Part shown: piece by piece, positions 8,619 to 19,341 of the stretch
Numbering within the stretch: position 1 is the first letter of the stretch
Layout: every line of letters starts with the position of its first letter
Source of the DNA: Methylotenera sp.
GTDB lineage: Bacteria > Pseudomonadota > Gammaproteobacteria > Burkholderiales > Burkholderiaceae_C
Length of the DNA stretch: 33,238 bases
Direction: 5' to 3'
Assembly: GCA_021738245.1 (NCBI GenBank)
Contig: JAIPCJ010000032.1
Coordinates: forward strand, 1 to 33,238
Made by a program: the position numbers and the translations under genes
The notes under the pieces: model-generated
What the model was told of the DNA's origin: nothing
The model's input: the letters and a program-made list of their open reading frames with translations, nothing else
The model's database searches: none

Positions 8619-9272
8619 ATGCCCACCGTCTACCTGCTCCGTCTCAACGAGGCCACCCTCCAGCGCACCCGCTCGCAGCTGCTGCAGGCCAAGGGCATCG
8701 AGCTGGCCGGCAGCAGCCACGTGCTGGGCGATGCGCTGACTGAGATCGCCGCGCTGGCGCCCGACATCGTCGCCAGCGATCTGCGCCTGGTGGACGCGCA
8801 TGCGATGCGCGTGGCCCACGAGCTCGGTCGGCTGCCCGTGCGGCCGCAACTGCTGCTGCTCACGCCTACCGCCGACGACCTGCAGCTGTTCGCGGCCCTG
8901 AGCGCCGGTGCCAATGCCTATCACGTCGACGACGGCAACACCCGCGCCCTGGTGGAGGCGCTCGCGCGGCTGCATGACCGGCGCTCCATGCTCAGCCCGC
9001 AGCTCGCCCGCCAGGCCCTGGCGGCCTTCGGTATCGAGCGCAGCCCGCTGGTCACCGCCCGCCAACCCGCCGCACCACTGGACGCCAGCCCGGCCGGCCG
9101 CCAGATCGAGCAGGCCAGCCGGCATCTGCTGACGCTGCTGGCGCAGGGCCTGCTGCTGCCCGAGATCGCCACGCTGTGGAAGCTGGACACCGCCGAGATT
9201 GAACGCCGGGTGTGGCGCCTCGTGCGGCTGCTGCACGTGCGCTCGCGCGAGTTGCTGATCGCCGGGGGCTGA
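8619..9272 (+). CDS. LuxR/NarL-type regulator with degenerate receiver
   Basis: This 217-residue protein has NarL-family layout: a receiver-like domain (about 1-120), a linker, and a C-terminal LuxR helix-turn-helix (about 160-212; LAQGLLLPEIATLWKLDTAE aligns with the NarL recognition region). The receiver keeps an aspartate at the phosphorylation strand (ASDLRL, about residue 54) and a Thr at the switch position (LLTPT). However, the acidic pair after beta-1 is replaced (YLLRLNEA) and the conserved Lys is missing (YHVDDG). It is therefore probably not a classical Mg-dependent phosphoacceptor and may act independently of phosphorylation. No kinase gene is adjacent; the GST gene converges on it. 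Target genes unknown. Confidence 0.8.
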   Translation: MPTVYLLRLNEATLQRTRSQLLQAKGIELAGSSHVLGDALTEIAALAPDIVASDLRLVDAHAMRVAHELGRLPVRPQLLLLTPTADDLQLFAALSAGANAYHVDDGNTRALVEALARLHDRRSMLSPQLARQALAAFGIERSPLVTARQPAAPLDASPAGRQIEQASRHLLTLLAQGLLLPEIATLWKLDTAEIERRVWRLVRLLHVRSRELLIAGG

Positions 9273-9315
9273 CGGGCCTGCGAGCGATCAGGGTGGCGCA
9301 ATCAGGGCGCTGCGC

Positions 9316-9945
9316 TCAGGCTGGCGCCGTGTCGATGAAGCTCTGGCGCTGCGAGAGCTTGTCCATGTGGCGGGCCAGGTTGGGATAGGCCTCGCGCCAG
9401 TTGATCTCCGGGAAGCGGAAGGCCAGCCAGCCCAGGGCGCAGCCCACGGCGATGTCGGCCAGCGAGAAGTGGTTGCCCGAACACCAGGCCTTGTCGCCCA
9501 GGCCCTGGCTCATGGCCGCGAGGCCGGCATTCACCTTGGTGAGGTGGCGGTCGATCCAGGCCTGGCTGCGCTGCTCCGGCGGGCGATGCGCCCAGGTGCG
9601 CTCCAGGCGCACCAGGATGCCGGCGTCCATGATGCCGTCGGCCAGGGCTTCCCAGGTGCGCACCTCGCAGCGCTCACGACCGCGCTCGGGGATGAGCTTG
9701 CCCACGGGCGACAGGGTGTCGACGTACTCGACGATCACGCGCGAATCGAACACCGCGCCGGTGATGGAGTCCTGGCCTTCCATGACCAGGCAGGGCACCT
9801 TGCCCAGCGGGTTCATCTTGAGGATGGCATCACTGCCCCAGACGTCTTCGAGCACCAGCTGGTAATCGAGCTTCTTCTCGGCCATCACGATGCGCACCTT
9901 GCGCACGTAAGGGCTGGCGAGAGATCCGATCAACTTCATCGTCAT
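9316..9945 (-). CDS. Glutathione S-transferase family protein
   Basis: This 209-residue protein has an N-terminal thioredoxin-like domain beginning KLIGSLASPYVRKVRI, where the Ser/Pro pair occupies the glutathione-activating position, and NPLGKVPCLV with the cis-Pro. An all-helical C-terminal domain (about 88-205) contains the N-capping motif FSLADIAVG. The family conjugates or otherwise uses glutathione on small electrophiles; the substrate is unknown. Two ATGs, at 9945 and 9939, are possible starts; homologues usually start at the second (MKLIGS), and neither has a clear ribosome binding site. It is divergently arranged with purB and convergent with the regulator gene. Confidence 0.9.
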   Translation of the reverse strand: MTMKLIGSLASPYVRKVRIVMAEKKLDYQLVLEDVWGSDAILKMNPLGKVPCLVMEGQDSITGAVFDSRVIVEYVDTLSPVGKLIPERGRERCEVRTWEALADGIMDAGILVRLERTWAHRPPEQRSQAWIDRHLTKVNAGLAAMSQGLGDKAWCSGNHFSLADIAVGCALGWLAFRFPEINWREAYPNLARHMDKLSQRQSFIDTAPA

Positions 9946-9976
9946 AAAGGCGGCAAGGGGGTCACAGGTCGAAACG

Positions 9977-10004
9977 ATTCTAGCCAGCGGGTCCTCGCGG
10001 TCAG
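9977..10004 (-). promoter_or_regulatory. Candidate sigma-70 promoter of the GST gene
   Basis: On the minus strand CTGACC (10004-9999), a 16-nt spacer and TAGAAT (9982-9977) lie about 32 nt before the GST start. The -10 is good and the -35 is moderate. Confidence 0.45.
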
Positions 10005-10161
10005 GCCGTGAAAAGAGCCTGTCGGCTGCGGTCCACAGCCACCCGCAACGGGGCTTGTCAGAGAGACGCGCGCCCGTCAGAGTGCTGAGTGGCAGCAGGC
10101 GGCCGCCCGTGCCGGGCTGTCCTCCAAATCGGCTTCATGCCGGCGGCCAGCCCCCAAAAAC

Positions 10162-11574
<1,413 letters not shown>

Positions 11575-11577
11575 GCC

Positions 11578-12087
11578 TCACAGCGCGAGCCGGAACACCC
11601 GGGACGGCCCGCTGTAGCCCTCCAGCACCTGCTGGGGCTGCTCCACGAAGCCGAGCTTGCCCAGCAGGGCGATGCTCGGCGGGTTGTCGACCGCCGTGAT
11701 GGCCATCAGCGTCTGCCAGCCCAGCACCTCCCGCGCATGCGCCACGCAGCCGCGGGCGGCCTCCAGTGCATAGCCGCGGCCTTCGTGTTCGGCCAGCAAT
11801 GCGTAGCCCAGGTCGGGCTCCGGCAGGGCGGCGCGCTTGAACAGGCCGCACATGCCCACGAGCACGCCATCGTCACGGCGCTGCACGGCCCAGAAACCGT
11901 GACCCAGTTCTCGGTAGGCCTTGAACAACCGCCCTTCGGCCCAGGTCAGGGCCTCTTCGACGGTGCGCACGCCGGGGTCGTTGATGTTGCGTATCCAGCC
12001 GGGCTCGTTGACGAGGCGCAGCAGGAAGGGCGCATCAAGCGGTGTGAATTCACGCAGGGACAGGCGTTCGGTGCTGAGGATTTGCAT
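11578..12087 (-). CDS. GNAT family N-acetyltransferase (RimJ/RimL-like)
   Basis: This 169-residue protein starts with the typical LSTERLSLREFTPLDAPFL and has the acetyl-CoA loop region LLAEHEGRGYALEAARG (about 98-114), where R/Q-x-x-G-x-G/A is represented by EGRGYA. It ends in the NPPSIALLGKLGFVE motif of the RimJ/RimL-type Acetyltransf_3 group. These enzymes acetylate protein N-termini or small amines; the substrate is unknown here. The start at 12087 fits family N-termini, and a longer frame upstream is an artefact. Its stop lies 3 nt from the purB stop on the opposite strand, so the two transcripts must overlap or terminate inside each other. Confidence 0.88.
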   Translation of the reverse strand: MQILSTERLSLREFTPLDAPFLLRLVNEPGWIRNINDPGVRTVEEALTWAEGRLFKAYRELGHGFWAVQRRDDGVLVGMCGLFKRAALPEPDLGYALLAEHEGRGYALEAARGCVAHAREVLGWQTLMAITAVDNPPSIALLGKLGFVEQPQQVLEGYSGPSRVFRLAL

Positions 12088-12168
12088 GAGACAAGACAAT
12101 AACCGGTCATGCTCCGCTCCCCTGCCCTCGCCCCGTTTTCTCGCGCCTTGCCCCCGCCCTGATCCCCG

Positions 12169-14418
12169 ATGAGTCACGCGCCCGACGCCAGCGACAACCC
12201 CGTGCTCGACCAGGTCGTGCGCGAGCTGGACGTCATCCTCGCCAACGCGGGCGTGGGCGTGGTGTTCGTGAAGGCGCGCACACTGGTGCGCTGCAACCAG
12301 CGCTATGCCGAGATCTACGGCTTCTCCAGCCCCGAAGCGGCGGTGGGCCGCAGCAGCCTGGAGCTCTACCGCACCGAGGCCGAGGCCCGCGAACTGGGCC
12401 GCCGCGCCTACCCGGTGCTGGCCGCGGGCGAAACCTTCCGCGTCGAGCAGCTGATGCGCCGCCAGAACGGCGAGCTGTTCTGGACCCACCTGACCGGCCG
12501 GCTCATCAATCCCGATGACCCGGCCGACGGCTCGATCTGGATCGTCGACGACATCCAGGACCGCAAGGAAGCCGACGCCACCCTGGCCGACCTGCATGCC
12601 GAGCAGCAGCTCATCCTCGACCACGCAATGGTGGGCATCGTCTTCCTGCGCGGCCGGCGCGTCACGCGCTGCAACCGGGCCTTCGAGCAGCTCTTCGGCT
12701 ACGACCCGGGCGAACTCGACGGCCAGCTCTCACGCGCCTGGTACCTCAACGACGAGGACTGGAAGGCCGCGGGCGACCTTTGCTATGAGCCGCTCTCGCG
12801 TGGCGAATCCTTCCACGCCGAGATGCTGCTCGGCCGCAAGGACGGCACGCCCGTCTGGTGCGAGGTGCGCAGCAAGGCCATCGATCGCAGCGACCTGTCG
12901 CGCGGCTCGATCTGGATCACGCAGGACATCACCGCCCGCAAGCAGGCCGAGCTGGAGCTGGTGCAGGCCAAGGCGCAGCTGGAAGCGCTGGTGGCCCAGC
13001 GCACGCTGGAGCTGAGCCAGACGGTCGCCGAACTCGAGCTGAAGATGGCCCAGCAACAGGCGGCCGAGGCCCGCGCCGAGCGGCTGGCGCTGTTCGACGG
13101 CCTCACCGGCCTGCCCAACCGCCATCTGCTGGCTGACCGCGCCAGCCAGGCCATCGATATCGCCCGGCGCAGCGACGAGCCGCTGGCCGTGCTCTTCCTC
13201 GACCTGGATCACTTCAAGAACGTCAACGACACCCTGGGCCACCGCGTGGGCGACAGCCTGCTGACCCAGCTCGCCGCCCGGCTGCGCGGCGCGGTGCGCG
13301 AACAGGACACCGTCGCCCGCATGGGGGGCGACGAATTCGTGCTGGTGCTGCCGCTGACCGACATCGCCGGTGCCGCCCATCTGGCCACCAAGCTGATGAC
13401 GCTGGCCAGCGCACCCTTCCCGGTGGACGGCCAGGAGCTGATGGTCACGCCCTCGATGGGCATCGCGATGTTCCCGACCGATGGCGACGACTTCGAGGCC
13501 CTGTGCAAATGCGCCGATGCCGCGATGTACCGCGCCAAGCGCGATGGCCGCAATGCCTACCGCTTCTTCACGAGCGAGATGCAGGCCCAGTCGGCCCGCG
13601 CGCTGCAGCTGGAAAACGCGCTGCGCCGCGCGCTGGAGCGCCAGCAGCTCAGCCTGCACTACCAGCCGCAGTTCGCGCTGGGCGAGGACGACACGCGCTG
13701 CATCATCGGCGCCGAAGCCCTGCTGCGCTGGCATCACCCGGACCTGGGCTGGGTGTCGCCCGCCGAGTTCATCCCGGTGGCCGAGGCCTCGGGCCTGATC
13801 CTGCCGATTGGCGAATGGGTGCTGCGCGAAGCCCTCACGCAGCTGCGCCGCTGGGATGCCGCCGGCCTGCCGCCGCTGACCATGGCAGTGAACCTGTCGG
13901 CAGTGCAGTTCCGGCATGACGACCTGCCCGAGCTGGTGGGCCGCGTGCTGGACGAAGTCGGCATGCCGGCGGAGCGCCTGGAGCTGGAGCTGACCGAAGG
14001 CGCCGCCATGGACAACCCGAGCGTCGCCATCACCGTGATGAACGAGCTGCATGCGCGCGGCGTGCAGCTGTCCATCGACGACTTCGGCACCGGCTATTCG
14101 TCGCTGGCCTATCTGAAGAAGTTCCGCGTGGGCAAGCTCAAGATCGACCAGTCCTTCGTGCGCGACCTGACCGAGGACGCGGAAGACCGCGCCATCGTCG
14201 ACGCGGTCATCCGCATGGCGGCCGCCCTCGGGCTGCAGGCGCTCGCCGAGGGGGTCGAGACCGAGGGGCAGCTGGCCTTCCTGCGGCATCAGGGCTGCCA
14301 GGCCGTGCAAGGATTTCTGTTCAGCCGGCCGCTGACCGCGCAGGCTTTTGCAGAATTCGTCCTTGCGCAGGTCGCCGCCCCCTCGGCTGCGGCCCCCCTT
14401 TCCGCCTACGCCCTCTGA
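12169..14418 (+). CDS. PAS-PAS-GGDEF-EAL cyclic-di-GMP signalling protein
   Basis: This 749-residue protein has no TM segment and is cytoplasmic. Two PAS domains (about 15-135 and 140-265) are followed by a coiled-coil linker (265-305), a diguanylate cyclase domain (about 306-465) and a phosphodiesterase domain (about 485-735). GGDEF (386-390) is intact, with an I-site REQD five residues upstream for product inhibition. The EAL motif (516-518), DDFGTGYSSLAYL and EGVETEGQLAFL are intact, so both activities are possible. The PAS domains likely sense a small ligand or redox state. The ATG lacks a good ribosome binding site. pyrF follows 3 nt after the stop. Confidence 0.94.
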   Translation: MSHAPDASDNPVLDQVVRELDVILANAGVGVVFVKARTLVRCNQRYAEIYGFSSPEAAVGRSSLELYRTEAEARELGRRAYPVLAAGETFRVEQLMRRQNGELFWTHLTGRLINPDDPADGSIWIVDDIQDRKEADATLADLHAEQQLILDHAMVGIVFLRGRRVTRCNRAFEQLFGYDPGELDGQLSRAWYLNDEDWKAAGDLCYEPLSRGESFHAEMLLGRKDGTPVWCEVRSKAIDRSDLSRGSIWITQDITARKQAELELVQAKAQLEALVAQRTLELSQTVAELELKMAQQQAAEARAERLALFDGLTGLPNRHLLADRASQAIDIARRSDEPLAVLFLDLDHFKNVNDTLGHRVGDSLLTQLAARLRGAVREQDTVARMGGDEFVLVLPLTDIAGAAHLATKLMTLASAPFPVDGQELMVTPSMGIAMFPTDGDDFEALCKCADAAMYRAKRDGRNAYRFFTSEMQAQSARALQLENALRRALERQQLSLHYQPQFALGEDDTRCIIGAEALLRWHHPDLGWVSPAEFIPVAEASGLILPIGEWVLREALTQLRRWDAAGLPPLTMAVNLSAVQFRHDDLPELVGRVLDEVGMPAERLELELTEGAAMDNPSVAITVMNELHARGVQLSIDDFGTGYSSLAYLKKFRVGKLKIDQSFVRDLTEDAEDRAIVDAVIRMAAALGLQALAEGVETEGQLAFLRHQGCQAVQGFLFSRPLTAQAFAEFVLAQVAAPSAAAPLSAYAL

Positions 14419-14421
14419 TTC

Positions 14422-15225
14422 ATGCCCAGCTTCGTCGCCCAACTCCAAGCCCTGTCCTCCTCTCGCCTGTGCGTCGGCCTCGACCCCGAGCCGAGCAAGT
14501 TCCCGGGGGCCTGGGCGGGTGACGCGAGCAAGATCTACGACTTCTGTGCGGCCATCGTCGACGCCACGCACGACCTGGTCTGCGCCTTCAAGCCCCAGAT
14601 CGCCTACTTCGCCGCGCACCGCGCCGAGGAGCAGCTGGAGCGGTTGATCGCCCACATCCACGCGGTCGCCCCCGGCGTGCCCGTCATCCTGGACGCCAAG
14701 CGCGGCGACATCGGCTCCACGGCCGAGCAGTACGCCCGCGAGGCCTTCGTGCGCTACCAGGCCGACGCGGTGACCTTGTCGCCCTTCATGGGTTTCGATT
14801 CCGTCGAGCCTTACCTCGCCTACGAAGGCAAGGGCGCCATCCTGCTGTGCCGCACCTCCAACAAGGGCGGCGACGACTGGCAGATGCAGCGCCTGGCCGA
14901 TGTGCCGGGCCAGCCGCGCCTGTTCGAGCACCTTGCGCACCTGGCCGAGACGCAGTGGAACCGCAACGGCCAGCTCGGCCTGGTGGTGGGCGCCACCTAC
15001 CCGGGCGAGATCGCCCGCGTGCGTGAACTCGCCCCCACGCTGCCGCTGCTCGTGCCCGGCGTGGGCGCGCAGGGCGGTGACGCCGCCGCCGTGGTGCAGG
15101 CTGCCGGCCGCGCGGCGCCGCTGGTGGTCAATTCATCGCGCGCCATCCTGTACGCCAGCGCCGGCCCCGACTTCGCCACCCGCGCCCGCGCGGTGGCCGA
15201 AGCGACGCGCGCCTCGCTGACCTGA
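14422..15225 (+). CDS. pyrF: Orotidine 5'-phosphate decarboxylase (type 2)
   Basis: PyrF decarboxylates OMP to UMP, the last step of de novo pyrimidine synthesis. At 267 residues it belongs to the longer group II (mycobacterial/betaproteobacterial) type. The active-site motif [16 protein letters not shown] is intact with catalytic Lys93 and its paired Asp residues. N-terminal [13 protein letters not shown] and C-terminal [10 protein letters not shown] (phosphate-binding loop) are typical. It starts 3 nt after the GGDEF-EAL gene and ends 1 nt before the kinase gene, so it is probably co-transcribed with both. It has no distinct ribosome binding site of its own. Confidence 0.96.
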   Translation: MPSFVAQLQALSSSRLCVGLDPEPSKFPGAWAGDASKIYDFCAAIVDATHDLVCAFKPQIAYFAAHRAEEQLERLIAHIHAVAPGVPVILDAKRGDIGSTAEQYAREAFVRYQADAVTLSPFMGFDSVEPYLAYEGKGAILLCRTSNKGGDDWQMQRLADVPGQPRLFEHLAHLAETQWNRNGQLGLVVGATYPGEIARVRELAPTLPLLVPGVGAQGGDAAAVVQAAGRAAPLVVNSSRAILYASAGPDFATRARAVAEATRASLT

Positions 15226-15226
15226 C

Positions 15227-18200
15227 ATGGCCCGCACCGGCGACGATCCCAGCAGCCTCGTCGGCCTGGCCGCACCGCCAGAGCAACAGCGCGTGAAGCT
15301 GGCCACCAGCATGCGCTGGCAGGCCGCGCGGGTCTTCCTGCTGGCCTGCGCGCCCATCTTCCTGCCGGTGGCCGCGCTGCTGGCGTACACCCGCCAGCCC
15401 GGCGAATGGCTGGACGGCTGGCTGCCGCCCATCATGTCGGCGCTGGTGTCGGTGCTGGCCCTGGTGCGGCTGTTCTTCCTGTCGCGCAACCCGCGCAGCG
15501 AGGCTCGGCCGGGCATCGCCCTGGCCCTGATGGCCCTGGTGATCGCGCTGCCGGTGTGCGTGGCCATCTCGCGCGACCTGGGGCTGTGGGCCCTGAGCCT
15601 GGCGATCACCGGCGTCATCGTCACCTTTGCGACCGGCATGCTGGGCCTGCGCGCGGGCGCGATGCTGGCGGGGCTGGCGGCCCTGGCCCTGGCCGGCCTG
15701 GGGCTGGTCGAAGCCCCGGGCTGGGCCACGCACCCCATGGCGATGAACAGCCTGCTGCTGCGCGCCACGGTGCAGTTCTGCCTGCTGGGTGCGGGCCTGA
15801 TCGCGGGCTTCGGCCTGCTGAAGATGGTGCAGCGGTCGCTGGTGGAGGCCGAGGAGCGCACCACGCGCTTTCGCGGCCTGCTGGGCATGGCCGTGGACTG
15901 GTACTGGGAGATGGACCGCGAGTTCCGCTTCACCCACGTGGCCGAGGAGCGGCCGGGATCGTCGGGGCTGGATCTTGAATCGCGCATCGGCAAGACGCCC
16001 TGGGAGCTCGAAGGCATGGGGCTCACCGACGACGAGCTCGACGCCCACCGCGCCGACCTGGAGTCGCACCGTCCCTTTCACGGCATGGTGGCGCGGCGTG
16101 TGGGCACCGACGGCAGTGCCCGCTGGGTGTCGATCAGCGGTGAGCCGCGCTTTGACAGCCAGGGCAACTTCCGCGGCTACTGGGGCGTGGGCCGGGACGT
16201 GACGCATGAGGTGGCTGCCGAGCAGACCCTGCTGGCCACCGAGACGCGCTACCGCGAGCTCTTCCGCCGCTCGCCCAGCCCGCTGGTGCTGCACCGCTGG
16301 GGCCGCGTGGTGGATGCCAACCCGGCCGCGATGGCGATGTTCGGCTACGCGCAGCGCTCCAGCATGATCGGGCAGGACCTGTTCAGCCACTACGAGCCCG
16401 GCGACGACGAACTCGCGCGCCAGCAGGCCGCCCGCCTGGAAGGCCTGGCGCCCGGCGCGATGCAGCCGATGGCCGAGTACCGGCTGCGCACGCTGTCGCG
16501 CCGGCGCCGCCTGGTGCAGGCCACCAGCGTGCGCGTCGAGACTGCCAGCGGCCCGGCCACGCTGACCTTCTTCACTGACCAGACCGAGCAGAGCCGCGCG
16601 CAGGATGCCCTGCGCCGCAGCGAAGGCCTGCTGAGCCACCTCGTGGCCACCAGCCCCGACCTCATCACGCTGACCGAAGCCGAGAGCGGTCGCTACGCCA
16701 TGGTCAACCAGGCCTTCGAGGCGCTCACCGGCTGGAGCAGCGCCGAGGTGGTGGGCCGCACCTCGACCGAGATCGGCATCTGGCAGAACCCGGCGGACCG
16801 CGAAACCCTGCGCGAAGCCGTGCGCCGCGACGGCATGGCCAGCAACCACGCGGTCGCCTTCCGCCGCAAGGATGGCAGCGCGATCTCCATGCTGGTGTCG
16901 GTCGCGCCCTTCGAGATGGACGGGCAGAACTACCTCGTGCTGTATGCGCGCGACGTCTCCGAGAGCGAGCGGACGCGACTGGTGCATGGCGCCATCCTGG
17001 AGAACGCCTCCATCGGCATCACGCTGACGCGGGACCAGCAGTTCGTGCTGGCCAACCCGAAGGTGGAGGCGATGTTCGGCTGGCCGCGCGGCGCCCTCAT
17101 CGGCCAGCATGGCAGCGTGGTGTGGCCGACCGTGGAGGACTGGCAGTCGGTCGGGCGCGAGCTCGGCCCGCAGTTGGCCGCGGGGCAGCAGGCGGAGATC
17201 GAGCGCGTCATGCGCCGGCGCGATGGCAGCACCTTCCTGGCCCGCCTGCTCGCCCAGGCCGTGGACCCCGCGCACCCGAGCCGCGGCGGCACGATCTGGA
17301 TCATCGAGGACGTGACCGAGCGCCGCCGCGTGGAAGACCAGCTCGCCCAGGCCATGGACGAAGCGCAGGCGGCAAACCGGGCCAAGAGCGCCTTCCTGGC
17401 CAACACCAGCCACGAGATCCGCACACCGCTCAACGGCCTGCTGGGCCTGGGGCGCCTGGCCCAGCAGCCCGACATCAGCGATGCCCAGCGGCGCGACTAC
17501 CTCAACCAGATGATGGACAGCGCCGAGAGCCTGTCGGGCCTGATCTCCGACATCCTCGACCTCTCCAAGATCGAGGCCGGGCGCCTGACGCTGGAGACCC
17601 AGCCCTTCTCGCTGCGCGAACTGCTCGCGTCCATCCGCCTGGCCTACCTCACCCTGGCCCAGGCGCGGGACCTGAGCTTTGCCGTGGAGATCGACCCGGG
17701 GCTGCCGCACTGGGTGTTCGGGGACCCGCTGCGCACGCGGCAGATCCTGTCCAACTACCTGACCAACGCGCTGAAGTTCACCGAAAAGGGCGGCATCACG
17801 GTCAGCGTGCGGCAGCTGACCGCCAACGCCCGCGGCAGCGCCGGCGACTGGGTGCGCATCGAAGTGCGCGACACCGGCCCGGGCATCGCACCCGACCAGC
17901 AGGCGCGGCTCTTCCAGCCCTTCACGCAGGCCGACGAATCCACCACGCGGCGCTTCGGCGGCACGGGCCTGGGCCTGTCCATCTGCCGTGAGCTGGCCTC
18001 GCTGATGGGCGGGGAGGTGGGCGTGAACAGCACACCCGGCCAGGGCTCGACCTTCTGGGCCGAGCTGCCCCTGCCGGCTGCACCGGCCCCGCTGTCCCAC
18101 CAGCCGCGCGAGCCGCGCCCGCAGGGCACGGCCGAGGAGGCCCTGTTCGGCCGCCGCGTGCTCATCGCGGAAGACCACCCGGTCAACATGCTGATTGCCG

Positions 18201-18535
18201 TGGCACAGCTGGAGCAGTGGGGCATGGAAGTCGCCCAGGCCAGCGATGGCCGCCAGGCCATCGAGGCCGTGCTGGCCGCCGCCAGCGTGGGCAAGCCCTT
18301 CGACATCGTGCTGATGGACGTGCAGATGCCGGTCATGGGCGGGCATGACGCCACGCGCGAGCTGCGCAAGCACTTCAATGCCGAGCAGCTGCCCATCGTG
18401 GCACTGACCGCGGCCGCGCTGGTGTCGGAGCGCGACGATGCCTTCGCGGCCGGCATGAACGACTTCCTCACCAAGCCGATCGACACGCCCAAGCTGCATC
18501 AGACCCTGTTGCGCCTGGTCTCGGCCAAACGCTGA
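15227..18535 (+). CDS. Membrane-bound PAS hybrid histidine kinase
   Basis: This 1102-residue protein has an N-terminal membrane domain of about five or six helices (about 35-200). Four PAS modules follow (about 205-330, 335-455, 460-585, 590-710), ending in typical [10 protein letters not shown] and [10 protein letters not shown] linkers. Then come HisKA with phosphoacceptor His729 ([10 protein letters not shown]), HATPase_c (about 830-950; [25 protein letters not shown]) and a C-terminal receiver with Asp1031 ([11 protein letters not shown]) and the FLTKPI switch Lys. No HPt or output domain is fused and none is encoded next to it, so its phosphate target is unknown; the GGDEF-EAL protein in the same cluster lacks a receiver. 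The start is 1 nt after the pyrF stop. Confidence 0.94.
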   Translation: MARTGDDPSSLVGLAAPPEQQRVKLATSMRWQAARVFLLACAPIFLPVAALLAYTRQPGEWLDGWLPPIMSALVSVLALVRLFFLSRNPRSEARPGIALALMALVIALPVCVAISRDLGLWALSLAITGVIVTFATGMLGLRAGAMLAGLAALALAGLGLVEAPGWATHPMAMNSLLLRATVQFCLLGAGLIAGFGLLKMVQRSLVEAEERTTRFRGLLGMAVDWYWEMDREFRFTHVAEERPGSSGLDLESRIGKTPWELEGMGLTDDELDAHRADLESHRPFHGMVARRVGTDGSARWVSISGEPRFDSQGNFRGYWGVGRDVTHEVAAEQTLLATETRYRELFRRSPSPLVLHRWGRVVDANPAAMAMFGYAQRSSMIGQDLFSHYEPGDDELARQQAARLEGLAPGAMQPMAEYRLRTLSRRRRLVQATSVRVETASGPATLTFFTDQTEQSRAQDALRRSEGLLSHLVATSPDLITLTEAESGRYAMVNQAFEALTGWSSAEVVGRTSTEIGIWQNPADRETLREAVRRDGMASNHAVAFRRKDGSAISMLVSVAPFEMDGQNYLVLYARDVSESERTRLVHGAILENASIGITLTRDQQFVLANPKVEAMFGWPRGALIGQHGSVVWPTVEDWQSVGRELGPQLAAGQQAEIERVMRRRDGSTFLARLLAQAVDPAHPSRGGTIWIIEDVTERRRVEDQLAQAMDEAQAANRAKSAFLANTSHEIRTPLNGLLGLGRLAQQPDISDAQRRDYLNQMMDSAESLSGLISDILDLSKIEAGRLTLETQPFSLRELLASIRLAYLTLAQARDLSFAVEIDPGLPHWVFGDPLRTRQILSNYLTNALKFTEKGGITVSVRQLTANARGSAGDWVRIEVRDTGPGIAPDQQARLFQPFTQADESTTRRFGGTGLGLSICRELASLMGGEVGVNSTPGQGSTFWAELPLPAAPAPLSHQPREPRPQGTAEEALFGRRVLIAEDHPVNMLIAVAQLEQWGMEVAQASDGRQAIEAVLAAASVGKPFDIVLMDVQMPVMGGHDATRELRKHFNAEQLPIVALTAAALVSERDDAFAAGMNDFLTKPIDTPKLHQTLLRLVSAKR

Positions 18536-18541
18536 CAATGC

Positions 18542-18559
18542 GGCCTCCAACCGGAGGCC
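18542..18559 (+). promoter_or_regulatory. Hairpin sequestering the yhhQ ribosome binding site
   Basis: GGCCTCC (18542-18548), loop AACC, and GGAGGCC (18553-18559) form a perfect 7-bp stem. The Shine-Dalgarno GGAGG (18553-18557) lies wholly in the 3' arm, 7 nt before the ATG at 18565. The kinase stop codon ends at 18535, 6 nt before the stem, so a ribosome finishing the kinase would melt the hairpin. There is no T tract, so it is not an intrinsic terminator. Confidence 0.65.
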
Positions 18560-18564
18560 CCCTC

Positions 18565-19278
18565 ATGAACGACACCGCGCCGCGTCATTTCAAGTACTAC
18601 GACTTGATCATGGCGGCCTTCGTCTGCGTGCTGCTGTGCTCCAACCTGATCGGGGCGGCCAAGCAGGCGCAGCTGACCCTGCCCGTCATCGGCACGGTGA
18701 CCTACGGCGCCGACCTGTTCTTCTTCCCGATCAGCTACATCTTTGGCGACATCCTCACCGAGGTCTACGGCTACGGCCGCGACCGGCGCGTGGTGTGGGC
18801 AGGCTTCGGCGCCCTGCTGTTCTCGGCCTTCATGGCCTGGGCCGTGGTGCACCAGACCCCGGCCGACACGCCCTTCATGGCGGTCTATCAGCCGCAGCTG
18901 GAAGCGGTGTTCGGCAACACCTGGCGCATCGCGGCGGGCTCGATGATCGCGTTTGCCTGCGGCAGCTTCGCCAACAGCTTCGTGCTGGCCAAGATGAAGA
19001 TCGCCACCCAGGGCCGCCACCTGTGGGCGCGCATCATCGGCTCCACGGTGGTGGGGCAGCTGGTGGACACCAGCGTGTTCTTCCTGATCGCCTTCTACGG
19101 CATCTGGGCCAACGAGCAGCTGTTCGCCGTCATCCTGGCCCAGTACCTGTTCAAGACGACCTGGGAGGCGGTGATGTACCCGGTGACCGCACGGGTCGTG
19201 AACTTCCTGAAGCGCGTCGAAGGCGTGGACTTCTACGACCGCGGCACCAACTTCAACCCGTTCAAGATCAAGGTCTGA
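18565..19278 (+). CDS. yhhQ: Queuosine precursor transporter (YhhQ/DUF165)
   Basis: This 237-residue inner-membrane protein has about six helices. Family hallmarks are CSNLIGAAK near the first helix and FFFPISYIFGDILTEVYGYG after the second. FVLAKMKIATQGRHLWAR and VGQLVDTSVFFLIAF follow in the second half. YhhQ imports pre-Q0/pre-Q1 type 7-deazaguanines for queuosine tRNA modification. The ATG at 18565 is chosen over one at 18538, because GGAGG lies 7 nt upstream and homologues start near MNDTAPRHFKYYDLI. Its ribosome binding site is inside a hairpin, and it is the last gene of the plus-strand cluster. Confidence 0.93.
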   Translation: MNDTAPRHFKYYDLIMAAFVCVLLCSNLIGAAKQAQLTLPVIGTVTYGADLFFFPISYIFGDILTEVYGYGRDRRVVWAGFGALLFSAFMAWAVVHQTPADTPFMAVYQPQLEAVFGNTWRIAAGSMIAFACGSFANSFVLAKMKIATQGRHLWARIIGSTVVGQLVDTSVFFLIAFYGIWANEQLFAVILAQYLFKTTWEAVMYPVTARVVNFLKRVEGVDFYDRGTNFNPFKIKV

Positions 19279-19285
19279 CCCCATC

Positions 19286-19311
19286 AAAAACGGCGGCCCG
19301 AGAGCCGCCGT
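19286..19311 (-). terminator. Intrinsic terminator, minus strand (possibly bidirectional)
   Basis: ACGGCGGC (19290-19297) and GCCGCCGT (19304-19311) form a perfect 8-bp stem with a 6-nt loop. On the minus strand it is followed by a T5 tract (19290-19286), so it best serves the S9 peptidase gene that ends at 19342. It may also stop plus-strand transcripts leaving yhhQ. Confidence 0.75.
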
Positions 19312-19341
19312 CATGAGTCGCTGGGTCAGCGTGTCAGGCCA

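Noticed and set aside
15128-18550. Open minus-strand frame of 1140 codons antisense to pyrF and the hybrid kinase
   Set aside because: Same shadow effect; all recognisable domains are on the plus strand.
18536-18564. preQ1 riboswitch in front of yhhQ
   Set aside because: The 29-nt leader is too short and lacks the conserved A-rich tail and pseudoknot; only a simple hairpin is present.
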